This document shows positions 45,564 through 56,838 of a DNA stretch of 64,000 nucleotides, one piece after another; position 1 is the stretch's first letter; every line of letters begins with the position of its first letter. The DNA lies in assembly GCF_048544455.1 (NCBI RefSeq), contig NC_133529.1, forward strand, positions 51,765,401 to 51,829,400, written 5' to 3'. Position numbers and translations under genes: made by a program. The notes under the pieces were generated by a model. The model saw nothing but the letters and a program-made list of their open reading frames with translations. It did not search any database and had not been told where the DNA came from. The DNA comes from Silene latifolia. Taxonomy: Eukaryota; Streptophyta; Magnoliopsida; Caryophyllales; Caryophyllaceae.

Positions 45564-47205
45564 TAGATGCCCATTGCTTGGATTAGCTTCTTGTGACGAC
45601 ATTCTGGGCTATTTAGCGACCTCCCAAGTTACCGGCTGGTTTGGGGAGGTCCCTTATTCGCGTACTCCTGTAAGTTTTCCGCATCTACACTCTTTCTCTT
45701 TTAGTTTGCATTTCCTTTCCATATTTTGGTACAATGAGGTCATTGTACGGTTTGGTTTGGGGAGGTTATGCATCCATATTTGTGTCTGCATATTGTTTTT
45801 ATTGCATTTCTGTTATCACGTTTAATTTCTGTATGTATTGTTGTTATTTTTATAAAATTAAAAAAACCATAAAAATTGAAAATTTTCAGAAAATCTCAAA
45901 AAAAATTCACGTTTATTTTAGCATATAGGTTGAGTCGAAACGGTGGATTTCAATGATGAAATTGCACTAAATTTGTCTTTTTGCTTAAGCCTTGCTTAAT
46001 TAACTATCTTTTTAGCTTTGTCTTAAGCATATCTACGAGTTTGTATTAAAATTTAGCTGAACGAATAGACTTGACCTGAAAATTTTGGCAAGCTACTTAT
46101 AATTTCTAAGGAACTAGAGCTTAATAAACGGGTGTCATTTGTGACCGGTTTCATGTAGGATTGTGAGTAGTATACTCCTTGCATAACATGTTCATCAATT
46201 TGCACAAGTATGAAATTCAATTGCTTATTGCCGGTATACATTCGGGTTAGTGGTTGGTGTCACATGCAGAGAGGTGCTTAAATTTCCCTTTCTTTCATTT
46301 TTACCCATAAACTCCACATTAGCCAAATTTGCCTTTTGACCCTTAACTACATCCAAATTTAGCCTGCCTTGTCAAGCTAGTTTAGTGTATATTTTTGCGG
46401 TATATATTTTATTGATCCGAATTTGGTTTGTATTGTATCGTTTTCGAGTTGTTGGTTTAAAAAGAAAAAGGAGGATGAAAAAAAAAAGAAAAAAAAACGA
46501 GGAAAAAAAAAAAGAGAAAAAAAAAACGTGAGATCAGGAAAGAAAAGAAAAGGAACCGAAAAAAATAAGAGAAGGAAAATTTTGAAAAAACATGGAAAAA
46601 AAAGATGTTGTTTGATGAGACGGTTTCACTCCTTTGCTTTATTTACATTTATTGAGGAGTATGTTCAGTTCGGTTTGGTGAGTTTTGTGCCAAATGGAGG
46701 GCACCGTGCTTAATTCTATAATTGAGTTCGAAATGGATGTTGTCATATGGTTTTGTTTAGGTACTAGCTTGGCCGCCTATACCTCCACATTTCCATAAAT
46801 GTTTTGCCTTTTCCTACCCATTGCCTCACTCTACCATATATTTTTGTAAGCCCTCAGCTGTGACAGGACCTTGTTTGGTTGGAATGTGTGTACGGTAGCT
46901 AGAATTATCTATCATATTAGCTGCATGCATGTTTATGTGGGTCGTAGTCTAGGTGAGCGACTATATTTCTTTCTCTCTTACATTCATATGCTTACCCATT
47001 GCTTCATGAGAGAAGAGTGACCCGTGAGAGTCCATTATTAAAGGTCTTGCAAGGTTGACGGTTCAGCTATTTTATAAACATCCTATAACTCGTTTGCATT
47101 TGACTGTTTTGCTATAAGTGTTAGTTTGCTTGTATTAAATTGGTTTAAGTGGGCATTTGTAGCTAGCTCTGAGTTATCTTTTCCTTTCCATTAGTTTGCA
47201 TTTAG
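45564..47205 (+). other. Gypsy-2 3' non-coding region
   Basis: No supported gene. It includes an A-rich stretch at 46459-46620 (aaagaaaa units that read by chance as a lysine-rich frame). The rest is AT-rich unique sequence. Confidence 0.6.
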
Positions 47206-47244
47206 TTTACTCGAGGACGAGTAAAGGTTTGGTTTAGGGAGATT
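47206..47244 (+). other. Gypsy-2 pre-tract hairpin and polypurine tract
   Basis: TTTACTCG-AGGA-CGAGTAAA forms a perfect eight-base stem with a tetraloop, followed by ggtttggtttagggagatt and the 3' LTR. Confidence 0.8.
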
Positions 47245-48565
47245 TGATACGTGCATTTTATATAGTCCTTTTAGGCCTCTTTATGCACGTATTTCTATGC
47301 TATTATCGTAGTTTTATGCTACGAAATGCCCCGAATATGCTACTTTGGTTTGTTTTGTCTTATTTGCAGGAATGGATCAGAAAGTAGTAGAATCAAGCCT
47401 TCTATCGTCCGTTTTGCATGCATTTAGAGGAAAAGTGATTTTGGAGCGGAGATGTAGCTGTCTCGGGATGCGTGAAGCCATGTCGGAAGCTAAAAAGACA
47501 AGTCAAAGCTGAAACTAACGAAACCATGGGCTGCTGAAGTTAAAGTTACTCGATCGAATGCATTTCTGGTCGATCGAGTACTTATGGATGGTTGAAGACC
47601 TCGATCGAGTATTTTCTTTACTCGATCGAAAGGATGCATTTTAGGGTTTACTCGAACGAGTAGATTTTATACTCGATCGAGTGGTTTGAGCTCAGTTCTT
47701 CTCGATCGAGCAGTTCTAAAGGGCTCGATCGAGTGGTTTGTTATTGGGCTCGGGCTTTTTGTTTTATTTCTCTATTAGGTTTAATAATAATCGTCTCCTA
47801 TATAAAAAGGACGACGACAAACACATTTAGGGGGGATCTATACTTTACTCTACTCTTTCCTCTGTAAACTGCTCTCCTCTCTTTCTCCGGACTATTATCT
47901 CTGTATTCTCTCTTTTTCCCTCTTCTTTATTTAATGTTTATTTCTCTTCCCTTTATTTCTATTCTTCCTTTTACTATGTCTAGCTTATTTCTCTTGCTAG
48001 GATTAGGTGATTCGATGGACTGTTGTTAATTGCTAATTAGTTTATAGATTTGTCGTTGTTGTTTAAGTCTATGTTGTTAATCACTGCTTTAATTGTATTT
48101 TGCTGATTGAATCGATGCAATTAGCCTTTTTAATTTTGGTAAGCCTTGACCTGGACCGGAAGGTTGGAAGGGGTGAGACCCGCAGTGAACAATAGGATGC
48201 TTTAGCGAGGGCGGAAGTTAAGCTAATAGAATTTTAGGGCGAATTGAGACCGGAAGGAGATATTCGTTGCCCCTTAGACCGACACATCGACTAATCTGTG
48301 ACCTTAACTGTAATTAATTGACGTTCATTGATGACCCGAGATCCTAGTTCCCATTCTCTTCCTTGTTAATTTCTCTTATCCCTTTTTCTCTTGCTTAATC
48401 TTATTAGTTTAGTCAAAACAATTCAAACCCCCCATCTTGTGACCTTAGACATACCGAATAGACAAGTAGATAGTGACCGCCTCCCTGTGGAGATCGACCC
48501 TACTTACCGCTGACTTCTGTTAATAGTACTTAGGTATTTATTTTTGGTACCTGACGACGGTATCA
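47245..48565 (+). repeat. Gypsy-2 3' LTR
   Basis: 1321 bases, TGATACGTGC to GGTATCA. Differs from the 5' LTR by scattered substitutions and a small ttattagttt insertion near 48400. Confidence 0.93.
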
Positions 48566-48591
48566 AATTTTGGTGCCGTCGTCAGGTACCA
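48545..48591. repeat. Fold-back extension at the Gypsy-2 right end
   Basis: TGGTACCTGACGACGG (48545-48560) is the exact reverse complement of CCGTCGTCAGGTACCA (48576-48591), separated by 15 bases that contain the LTR terminus TATCA and a tggtg resembling the start of the tRNA-Asp primer site. The second arm ends in CA exactly where the target duplication begins. Confidence 0.9.
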
Positions 48592-48770
48592 ACATACTGT
48601 CTTACATAACAACCAATCCAACTCCCAAAATAACCGGCATTCTCACCATATGGCAGCCCCGTATCTTTATCCAACTGTAAAGGATTAGGTATCTTTGAAT
48701 TTAATGCTTCTAGGGAAACTGAGTCGTCGCCTGACGCATTTCCATCGTTTCTTTTCCGCTTTTGGACCAT
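48592..48770 (-). pseudogene. CACTA-1 main gene, exon 1 (N-terminal part)
   Basis: Starts at ATG 48770 with a basic segment (MVQKRKRNDGN), a likely nuclear signal, preceded by a possible acceptor (ctttag). The frame runs to the Gypsy-2 insertion in the tatgt target and continues without a break at 42433 to a donor at 42358. So exon 1 was intact when Gypsy-2 inserted. Confidence 0.7.
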
Positions 48771-48849
48771 ATCTAAAGCAGAAATTAATAAACAAATAAT
48801 AACAATGCATACTTATAATAACAAAAAAATCTCTAGAGAGGACGGTTTA

Positions 48850-48969
48850 TTACTTCTTTAAAGAGGAGAAACCGGATTGATGTGGCGGCGGCAATGGCGA
48901 TGATGACGATGACTGCGACGGCGATGGGGTATGCTGGTGGTTGAGGGGAAGCTCAATGTTTGAGGACAT
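48850..48969 (-). other. Small ORF upstream of the CACTA-1 main gene
   Basis: 39 codons from ATG 48969, serine/proline rich, ending in TAA. It could be an upstream ORF or a 5' exon; the GTAATA at its end would be a donor. Not recognisable. Confidence 0.3.
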
Positions 48970-49049
48970 TATGTGGGGAAGGAGAAGCTCAGAGTATATA
49001 TGTGTGAATAATACAACACTTACAAGACCTTGTTTATTGGAAAGTAATA

Positions 49050-49343
49050 AACACGGTATAAGAAAAACCGTTGTATTTTGTTTCCAAACAGACAATTATT
49101 TTGTTTGAAACCGTAATTGATTAGTACTATCTACAACGGGTTAGAAATAACCGTTGTCTGTAATATTTTCATGTTGTTTGATTTTCCCGCCAAGAAATGA
49201 AGCATCATTTTTATATACATAACAACAGCCTGAACCGTTATAACTGTGTACGTCCTGAACAACGGTTTGGGTATAACCGTTTTATTTTATATTTCATTGT
49301 GTTTGATTTTACCGCCAAGAAATAAAGCATCATTTGTTATATG
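49050..49343. repeat. Internal ACCGTTGT array with 126-base tandem duplication
   Basis: Several ACCGTTGT/ACAACGGT motifs between the main gene and the GRF gene. A block gtttgatttt-cccgccaagaaatgaagcatcattt at 49175 recurs with few changes at 49301, a period of 126 bases. Confidence 0.82.
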
Positions 49344-49429
49344 CCAGCTAATTACAATATGTTTCACCGAAAATCTTGCTTATTTCCATTAATTTAAAGG
49401 ATTACAAGTTTACACATAAAGAGTACAAA

Positions 49430-49879
49430 CTACCACCATACATAATAAACTAGGTAAATAACAATTAGAAGAAGAAATTTGACAATCAACTTAAGCCATG
49501 CCTCATTATTTTTGAGTTCTACGATATCCATGGTTAACTTCTTGCATTCTTCTTTTGCTTTCAATATTTCACTGTCCTTTCCCCGCTTTGATTCTTGAAG
49601 TTGATATAGTATACTTCTCACTTGAGTGATCTCGATATCCATGCTCTTTTTCTCATTCACTAACCTATTTATAACCTTCCTCTGCCACTCAGTCATTGGT
49701 TCATCAACCCACTTGAAGTAATTGCATCCACGCATTTTAGTGTCGGGATTATAGATTTTGCAAGTAAGAAACTTTTTTCCCGGATTTTGCAAAGTCCAAG
49801 AAGTCCGTAATGCTGCAGGAACTGAGCAATTACATGTCCCAATTGATATAGAGGAAGAAGAAGAGCTACCACTTGACAT
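49430..49879 (-). CDS. GRF-type zinc-finger protein with C-terminal membrane segment
   Basis: An intact 149-residue protein. After a serine-rich start, residues 16-59 form a GRF zinc finger (Cys16, Cys18, Cys40, Cys52, with NPGKKF at 32-37 and W57). In other proteins this fold binds single-stranded DNA or RNA. A heptad-rich coiled coil follows (about 65-120), then a hydrophobic segment (about 128-147) that could anchor the protein in a membrane. GRF proteins of this size are frequent in plant transposable elements, and here the gene sits between two subterminal-repeat arrays of CACTA-1. It is the only undamaged frame of the CACTA. Promoter side is the GA repeat at 49893. Its function for the transposon is unknown. 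Confidence 0.8.
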   Translation of the reverse strand: MSSGSSSSSSISIGTCNCSVPAALRTSWTLQNPGKKFLTCKIYNPDTKMRGCNYFKWVDEPMTEWQRKVINRLVNEKKSMDIEITQVRSILYQLQESKRGKDSEILKAKEECKKLTMDIVELKNNEAWLKLIVKFLLLIVIYLVYYVWW

Positions 49880-49892
49880 AATTTGACTAATA

Positions 49893-49893
49893 A

Positions 49894-49945
<52 letters not shown>

Positions 49946-49970
49946 GAAAGAAAGAAAGAAAAAAAGAAGG
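49893..49970. repeat. GA microsatellite, then GAAA-rich tract
   Basis: About 22 GA units with one GACA break, followed by gaaa repeats, in the presumed promoter of the GRF gene. GAGA-type tracts are common in plant promoters. Confidence 0.92.
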
Positions 49971-50004
49971 TTATTTAAAATATGTTATTCAACAATTGCA
50001 TAAT

Positions 50005-50120
50005 TTAACACGGTTCTTATAAGAACCGTTGTAATTATCTTATTAATATCTTCCAATTTCCATTTATTTTTAGAGGTGTTTATATTCTAACACGGTTCTT
50101 ATGCACTACCGTTGTCATTA
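50005..50120. repeat. Internal ACCGTTGT array with a 20-base palindrome
   Basis: ACGGTTCTTATAAGAACCGT (50010-50029) is a perfect palindrome made of two subterminal motifs. A second pair (cacggttcttatgcactaccgttgt) is at 50094-50117. Confidence 0.88.
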
Positions 50121-50200
50121 TATTATATGTTATTGTTTCATTCATTTGTCTGATCGCAAGTTATTAAAAATATATGTTAATAAGCATTTGCATGTAATAA

Positions 50201-50210
50201 AGAGTAGAAC
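50201..50210. repeat. Target-site duplication of LINE, left copy
   Basis: agagtagaac here and at 55170-55179. Confidence 0.9.
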
Positions 50211-50343
50211 GAAAAAAATTTAGTATTAACTCAATGATGAGAGAGAATCTAGAGAGATAAAAGCTCTGAAAATAAGGAAAAAACAACAAAAAAAGCGGAA
50301 AAAAAAAGAGAATAACATAAACCCTAGATTTGTGTGCGCAGTC

Positions 50344-51702
50344 ATGGTGATTGCTGCTCGATCTTCATCGTCCAATCATCGTACTGTCACCAAATCACCT
50401 CAAATTCTCAAAAAAAATGTTACTTCGTCCTCTACTACTACTCAAATTAATAAACCTTCTGATACCGATACGGGGAAGACGAAAAGTGTGAATGAGATTA
50501 CTGGTGTTACTCCTTTTAATTTGGATTCTATTGAAATTGATGAATCTGGGGAAGGATGGTATGTTCAAGGCAAAAAGAAAGCTGTCTTGGAACGAATTGA
50601 TGAGGAGCCTGAGGATTTGATGCAATTTACCACTGAGGATGTACAAGAAGAACTTAACTACTGGAAATCTTCTGTCTATTGCTTCATTCTGGGGGCTAAT
50701 CCTCCCTGGGAAATCATTGAGGGTTTTGTTCGACGAATCTGGGCTAATTATCCAATTGACAAGGTATCTTTCCTGCCAAATGGTATTTTTTTGGTTCGTT
50801 TTTCTTCTGAGGCTAGTAAGTTGGCTGTTCTTAAGCAAAGACATTTTTTTTTTGATAATAAGCCGCTTATAGTTAGGAGTTGGGACGCTAATGTTCAACT
50901 TAATAAGGATGATGTGAAGAAGGTGCCTGTGTGGGTAAGAATCATGGACCTACCTCTGAAATATTGGGGTAAATGTTTACCTCGAATTGCAGGCTTGATT
51001 GGAAAGTTTATACGGTGTGACCAATACACTGAGGGGAAAACACGATTAGGTTTTGCTAGGGTTTTGCTGGAGGTTCCCTTTGGTGAAAGCATACCTAATT
51101 TTGTTAAATTTTTGGATGAGGATGGTCATGTTGTTAAGTTGAATGTTGAATGTGAATGGCAACCTATTTTGTGTGGTGTTTGTGGAGGGACTGGTCATGC
51201 TACTGAGCACTGTAGGAAACCAAAGTAAAAAAATCAGAAACCTACTGCACAGCCACAACAGCAATGGGTCCAAAAGAAATCTGTTTTACCTAAGGCTGTG
51301 CCTCAACCTGTGATTCCTATTAGGAGTGACCCTGTTCAACCTGTTGCTCCTACTAGGTCTGACTCTATCACTCAGCCTGTTCCAATGGCTACACCTAAAC
51401 CTGTGTCCCCTGTGGTTGGGCTTGCTGGCTCCTCTGGTACTGCTACAACTCCTCAGAAGGTTCAGCATAAGCTTCAGGTGACATGGAACAAAAGTGGAAC
51501 CTACCAGCATGTCAGTACCCCAGCCCCAGCAATTACTCCTGCCAAACCTCTTGCTATTAGTAGGAGAGATATTATAACTGCTGGGAAATCTTCATCCAAC
51601 TTTAGGGAGTATACATTTATTGATGCTCTGAACAATGCTACCCCCAAAGTTGGCATATGTACGAATGGTAGTGCATTACTCCCCCCTGGGAGTAATGCCT
51701 AG
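50344..51702 (+). pseudogene. LINE ORF1: nucleic-acid-binding protein
   Basis: RNA-binding chaperone protein of the LINE particle. From ATG 50344 the frame has a basic N-terminus, a DUF4283-type domain (residues about 90-250) and a CX2CX4HX4C knuckle (CGVCGGTGHATEHC, about residue 277). A proline-rich tail ends at TAG 51700-51702. One TAA at 51226-51228, right after the knuckle, breaks it; the frame continues unchanged on both sides. Its stop overlaps the ORF2 start in ATGCCTAG. Confidence 0.85.
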
Positions 51703-54700
51703 TTTTGGATTTTGGAATGTTAGGGGACTAAACAAATTATCTAAGCAAAAGCATATCAAGTGGTTCTTACATTCTCATAATGTAAGTTTGTTTCGTCTCC
51801 TTGAGACAAAGGTAAAGCCTTTGTCTTTAAATGCTATAAGAACTAATATGTGTGATGGATGGTCTATCTCTACCAACACTTCTTGCCATCCTGGAGGTAG
51901 AATTTGGGTGCTTTGGAAACCTAACATTTATCAAGTTCATTTCCTTCACTATAGTGCTCAGGCAATTCATATGAGGATTACTGAGATTAGTACTGACTTC
52001 CAATTTCATTGCACTATGGTTTATGCTTTCAATGATACCATAGATAGGAAGGATTTCTGGTCTGATGTGTCTATTTATTCTGATAATATTACTGGTCCTT
52101 GGCTTTTATGTGGAGATTTTAATTGTGTGCTTACCCCTACTGAAAGGCTTGGGGGTCAAACTACCATTGAGGAAATGGAAGATTTTCAGGCTTGTGTGGA
52201 TCAGTGTTCCTTACTTGATAGTCCTTCTACTGGTTCTTTTTACACTTGGAACAATAAGCAGGATCCAGCTACTAGGGTTTACTCACGTTTGGATAGGGTG
52301 TTAGTGAATCAGGAATGGTTACTTGCCAGACCTGATGCCTATGCCAATTTTTTTAATGAAGGTTATTTTGATCATTCTCCCTGTATCATCCATGATGCTG
52401 CCACTTCCTTTACTGGGAGGAAGAGCTTTAAATTTTTTAACATGTGGAGTAAAGTGCCTGAATTCTTACCCTGTGTTCAACAAGTTTGGAATAAAAATTG
52501 GCAGGGTACCAAAATGTTTCAAGTAGTAATGAAACTGAAGAGTTTGAAGCAACCCTTGAAGAATTTGAACAAGCTGCTGTTTGCTGATATTGAAAACAGC
52601 ACAGCTCATGCCTGGAAAGTTCTAGATGCCATTCAAACTGCCTTGCATAACAACCCTTCAGATTCTGCTCTTATTGATCAAGAAAGAGAAGCTCTTAAAA
52701 CTTATGGAGAACTTCAAACTGCCTGTGATAGCTTCCTTCTTCAGAAGTCTAAGGCCACTTGGGTTAATCAAGGGGATAATAACACTAAATATTTTCTTAG
52801 TGTTCTGAAAAATAGACATGTCCACTCCAAAATTTTCAAGATAGCTGATGTGGAACGGCATATTCATACAGATGGGGATAAAATTCAGCAGGCTTTTCTC
52901 AACTATTATCTTCAATTGCTTGGAACTACATCTACTACTACCCCTGTTAGTGTTCCTGTGGTTCAGCTGGGGAAGGTATGTACTCCTGGCCATTGGGATA
53001 TTTTATTATAACCTGTCAGTAAACATGAGGTCAAGAATGCTATTTTTTCCATTCCAGATCACAAGGCCCCTGGCCCTGATGGTTTTTCAAGTGCTTTCTT
53101 CAAAGAATCTTGGTCTGTTATTGGGGATGAGGTTTGCAATGCTGTTCTTGATTTTTTTACCTCTGGCAAAATGCTTTAACAGATTAACCATCCTTTTATT
53201 ACTCTTCTTCCTAAAGTAGAGCTTCCCCAAAATGTTACTCAATATAGGCCTATTGCTTGTTGTAATGTGCTTTACAAGGCCATATCAAAGGTTCCTGCTA
53301 CTAGATTGTCTAAGGTTCTCCCTGAAATTATTAGCCCTAATCAAGGGGCGTTTGTAAAGGGTAGGACAATCATTGAAAATATTTTAATATGTCAAGATCT
53401 TGTGAGGCTCTATAATAGGAAATCTGTGTCATCTAGATGCATGATGAAGGTTGACCTCAAGAAGGCCTATGATTCTGTCAATTGGGGTTTCTTGGAACAA
53501 ATGCTTGAGGCCTTGTAGTTTCCTCCTCCTTTTACTCATTTACTAATGACTTGTGTCAGGTCTGCCTCCTATTCTTTAGTGTTGAATGGCATGAATTTTG
53601 GATATTTTAAAGGAGCTAAGGGTTTGAGGTAGGGGGGCCCTCTCTCCCCTCTCCTGTTCACTATCACTATGGAGTATTTGAGCAGGATTTTGGATCATGT
53701 GACCACTACCATGTCTTTCAAATTTCATCCTTTATGTGGTAGCCTTCAATTGTCTCACCTTTTATTTGCTGATGACCTGCTCCTCTTTTCTAAAGGTGAT
53801 ACTCATTCAATTATGATTTTATTAAGAGCTTTTGCCACCTTCTCCTTTGCTACTGGCCTACAAATTAATTCTATGAAGTCTAATATTTATTTTAATGGAG
53901 TTCATCATTCTGTGAAGGCTGATATCATTGAGGTGTCTGGGTTTGTGGAAGGTACCTTGCCTTTCAAATATCTAGGTGTGCCTATTGTTTCTGGCAGGCT
54001 CTCACATAACCACTGTGCAGTTTTAATTGATAAGGTTACTGCCAGAATTAGGGGCTTTGGTTCAAGGAAATTGTCCTATTCTGGCAGGTTAACTTTGGTA
54101 AATGCAGTGCTGACTTCTTTATATAGCTACTGGGCTAAAATTTTTCTGATTCCAAAGGTTGTTCTCAGAAGGATTGATACCTTGTGTAGGAAATATCTTT
54201 GGGATAGTTCCACTGAATTTTTGAGATCACCACCAGTAAGCTGAGAGAAATTGAGTGTTCCAAAAAGTGAAGGAGGTTTGGGTGTTAGAAATAGTTATTA
54301 CTGGAATGCTGCTGCTGTGGGTAAGCTTGTTTGGTGGATCCATTCTAAGCCTGATGCTCTTTGGGTTAGATGGATCAATCACATCTATATGAAGGGTACT
54401 CCTTGGACTTCTTACTCCCCTAAACCAGATGTGGCTTGAAGTTGGAGGTCTATTTGTAAACTCAAGGCTAAATTTCCCTTGGCTTTCACTACTGGATTAT
54501 GGAATACCAGTCCTCCTGGGTATTATGTCTCCAGTGGATATGATCTGATCTGGACTCACTACCCACGGGTCCCTTGGTACAAGTATACATGGAATGTCTG
54601 GAGTGTGCCCAAGAACACCTTTATTAATTGGTTAATTGTCATAGAAGGCCTGCGTTTGAAGGATAAATTGTTTCAGTTGGGCATTAGTCAGGATGCTATG

Positions 54701-55066
54701 TGCTTGGTGTGTGGCATGGCTGATGAGACTCATCTGCATCTCTTCCACCAGTGCCAATTTATCAGGAGAATACTTGGGCTGGTTAGTGTTAAGCTCAACA
54801 TTCGTTTCCCCTTAACAGGTACCTTGGCTTGGGTTTACAGCAAGCCTTGGTCGAAGATTAAAAAGAAGGTTCTCATTTCTTGGATTTAGGCTACATACTA
54901 TATGGTCTGGATTCAGCGTAATAAAGTCTTTGTTGATGGAACTCTAGCTCATCCAACTAGGGTTGTCCATGATATAGCTAGCATGATGAAAATTCGTTGT
55001 ACTTTTTGGCTTCAAAATGTAATGTCTACTAAGGATAAGGAATGGCTTGTTATGATTAGCTCCTAA
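51695..55066 (+). pseudogene. LINE ORF2: endonuclease and reverse transcriptase
   Basis: 1123 codons in one frame, with no frameshift. The AP endonuclease lies at residues 1-230 (NVRGLN, LLETKV, GDFN, SRLDRVLVN, DHSP). The RT is at about 440-720 (DHKAPGPDGF, QYRPIACCNVLYK, KVDLKKAYDSV, LLFADDLLLF), and a zf-RVT region is near 930-1020. Premature stops: 53009 TAA, 53177 TAA, 53516 TAG, 53630 TAG, 54242 TGA, 54437 TGA, 54887 TAG. The usual QGDPLSP motif is also altered (stop plus G for D). Most stops fit C-to-T or G-to-A changes of Gln or Trp codons. Confidence 0.9.
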
Positions 55067-55277
55067 TTATAACTGTCCATGTTCCTTCAAATTGTACCAT
55101 TAGTTGGTAGTTTGTAATAGTGTTGTTATTGGTTTAATGAGAAGCTAACCTTTCACCAGAAAAAAAAATAGAGTAGAACTATATATTAAAACGAGCATAT
55201 TATACAATGTCGTAAAAAAAAAAAATTAGTAATTAGTAAATTAAACCACAAAAACAAACAGCTAACTAATTAGTAAA

Positions 55278-55860
55278 TTAATTAAACACCCTCACAGGAG
55301 TTTGACTAAGAGGTGGGTACTGAGAATAAACTTGATTATAAATGAAGCGTACTACATCGGCATCAAGACGGTGATCATAATGAGGCACTTCTTCGTCTTC
55401 CCATGATTTCGGTACATTAATAATATTGTACGATATGAACTTTCTCATCAGATGAGTGTCCTCAGCGGTCTCAACCCATAAGTAAGGCCCAACGTGTACA
55501 TAACGATCCTTAGGGTCGTCGCCATAAAATTCACTTTTGCCCCTTTGATGGTCACGTGATGCATACCTTGCAGCGAGTTGTTTTGTTTTGCGAAAATCGT
55601 CAAGACCATCCCCTCGAAACTCGATCAGAGCATATCCAAGAAACCCACGACCAGAAATCCAAGCCGGGTGGATTGCCCTAACATTTGAAAACCCCATTCT
55701 CAATGAGGATATCCCTCAATGGGTTAAGAGACTTAGAAGCTGGCTTCCCAGCAGCATCGAGTATGACTGGGAGATTAAGAATTATGCACGTAATCGGGTT
55801 GATATAGCGGGTTACCGATTGCTGAGGAGGTACCACTGTGGATGATGAAGACGACGACAT
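55278..55860 (-). pseudogene. CACTA-1 XS-domain gene 1
   Basis: From ATG 55860 (serine-rich start MSSSSSST) to TAA 55278. The central 120 residues follow the XS domain of SGS3 and IDN2/FDM proteins, which bind RNA in post-transcriptional silencing and RNA-directed DNA methylation: CIILNLP, a glycine-lysine turn, GFLGYALIEF, DDFRKTKQLAARYA, RGKSEFY and VGPYLWVETAEDTHLM. There is no XH domain or long coiled coil, so it is a single-domain form. The only lesion is one extra base in a run of four G (plus-strand cccc at 55692-55695), after which the frame matches again. It lies between two ACCGTTGT arrays once the LINE is removed. Confidence 0.7.
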
Positions 55861-56099
55861 TCTTTTAATTATGATATGTATATATATGTAGATTATTTAA
55901 AAAGTGATTCTTATTGTTACTGCAAATGTGATGCTATTTATAATATAATAAAGCTATAATTAATTAGATTAATTTCATCCATACGTTAAATTCAAACTTG
56001 TATTAATTGTGCATGCATGCATGAGGTGAATAATGGTCAAACAACCAATAATAATAGGGCATGCATTGATAAAACCACATACTTTTCAGTTTTCACAAT

Positions 56100-56590
56100 G
56101 GATCCGTATTTACAATGGTTATAAGAAAAACCGTTGTTTATTGGTGTAATATGACAACGGATTTACAATAACCGTTGTTGATATATGAAATATGATAACG
56201 GCTTAACAAAGAACCATTATAATTTTGTGTTATACATACGGTCAAACAATAAATATTGCAACTTTGAATTAGAAAAAGTAAAAATTACAGGGCATGCATT
56301 AGTCAAATCACAAACACTAGATAATCACAAATAATTAAACAATTATTTTTAAAATGGGTTTTTTCCAACCGTTGTTGATATATGTAATATGATAACGGAT
56401 TAACAAAGAACCATTATCATTTTGTGTTATACATATGGTCAAATCAATACCGTTGTATTTTTAGTAATTGGACAACAATTTTTTGATAACCGTTTTGTTT
56501 TTACTAATTGGACAACGGTTTTTTGATAACCGTTATGTTCTTACTCATTGGACAACGGTTTTTTGATAGTCGTTGTAAGCTTATATGTTT
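56100..56590. repeat. Internal ACCGTTGT array with 40-base tandem repeat
   Basis: A dense array between XS genes 1 and 2. It includes three copies of a 40-base unit at 56461-56500, 56501-56540 and 56541-56580 (ttactaattggacaacggtt plus ttttgataaccgtt). A longer duplicated block starts near 56187 and again near 56380 (atgataacgg, ttaacaaagaaccattat). Confidence 0.88.
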
Positions 56591-56838
56591 AGCACGGTAG
56601 AGTTGACCGATTCTTATTTAACTTGTACCGTTTCCACTTTCTAATTCTTAACTTGTTAAGTTTCCAATTCTTAACTTATTATTATACCGGTTCCAATTCT
56701 TACCATCTTATTATACCGTTTCCAATACAACCCAAACTCATTGTAAGTAGAATTATAATTTTCACAATCTTAACTTGTACCGTTTGCACTTTCCAATTCT
56801 TAACTTGTTAAGTCCTCCATTAATTTTCCACATCGATT
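56591..56838. repeat. Repeat-rich interval upstream of XS gene 2
   Basis: The phrase ttccaattcttaactt recurs four times, twice as a longer unit ending in the palindrome cttaacttgttaag (56645-56660 and 56797-56812). No gene. Confidence 0.65.

Larger units (their letters stand above)
42434..48591 (+). mobile_element. Gypsy-2, non-autonomous Athila-lineage element
   Basis: Plus-strand element with LTRs 42434-43741 and 47245-48565, an exact tRNA-Asp primer site at 43747-43764 and a pre-tract hairpin plus polypurine tract (47206-47244). The interior is only 3.5 kb and has a gag-like zinc knuckle but no polymerase or integrase. The right end extends 26 bases beyond the LTR terminus before the target duplication. 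The lineage is inferred from the primer site and from the tract motif shared with the Athila element. Confidence 0.9.
50211..55169 (+). mobile_element. L1-type LINE retrotransposon
   Basis: A 4959-base plus-strand element with a ten-base target duplication and a short poly-A end (55161-55168). It contains ORF1 and ORF2 in full length. It moves by target-primed reverse transcription; the complete 5' end argues for a full-length insertion. Both frames are now interrupted only by stop codons. Confidence 0.93.

Noticed and set aside
46459-46713. Lysine-rich open frame as a gene
   Set aside because: It is a chance frame through an A-rich low-complexity tract in the Gypsy-2 non-coding tail.
42737-47741. 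CTCGATCGAG arrays as a CRISPR-like array
   Set aside because: The repeats are 10-12 bases with irregular spacers, lie inside LTRs and interior of a plant retrotransposon, and have no cas genes.
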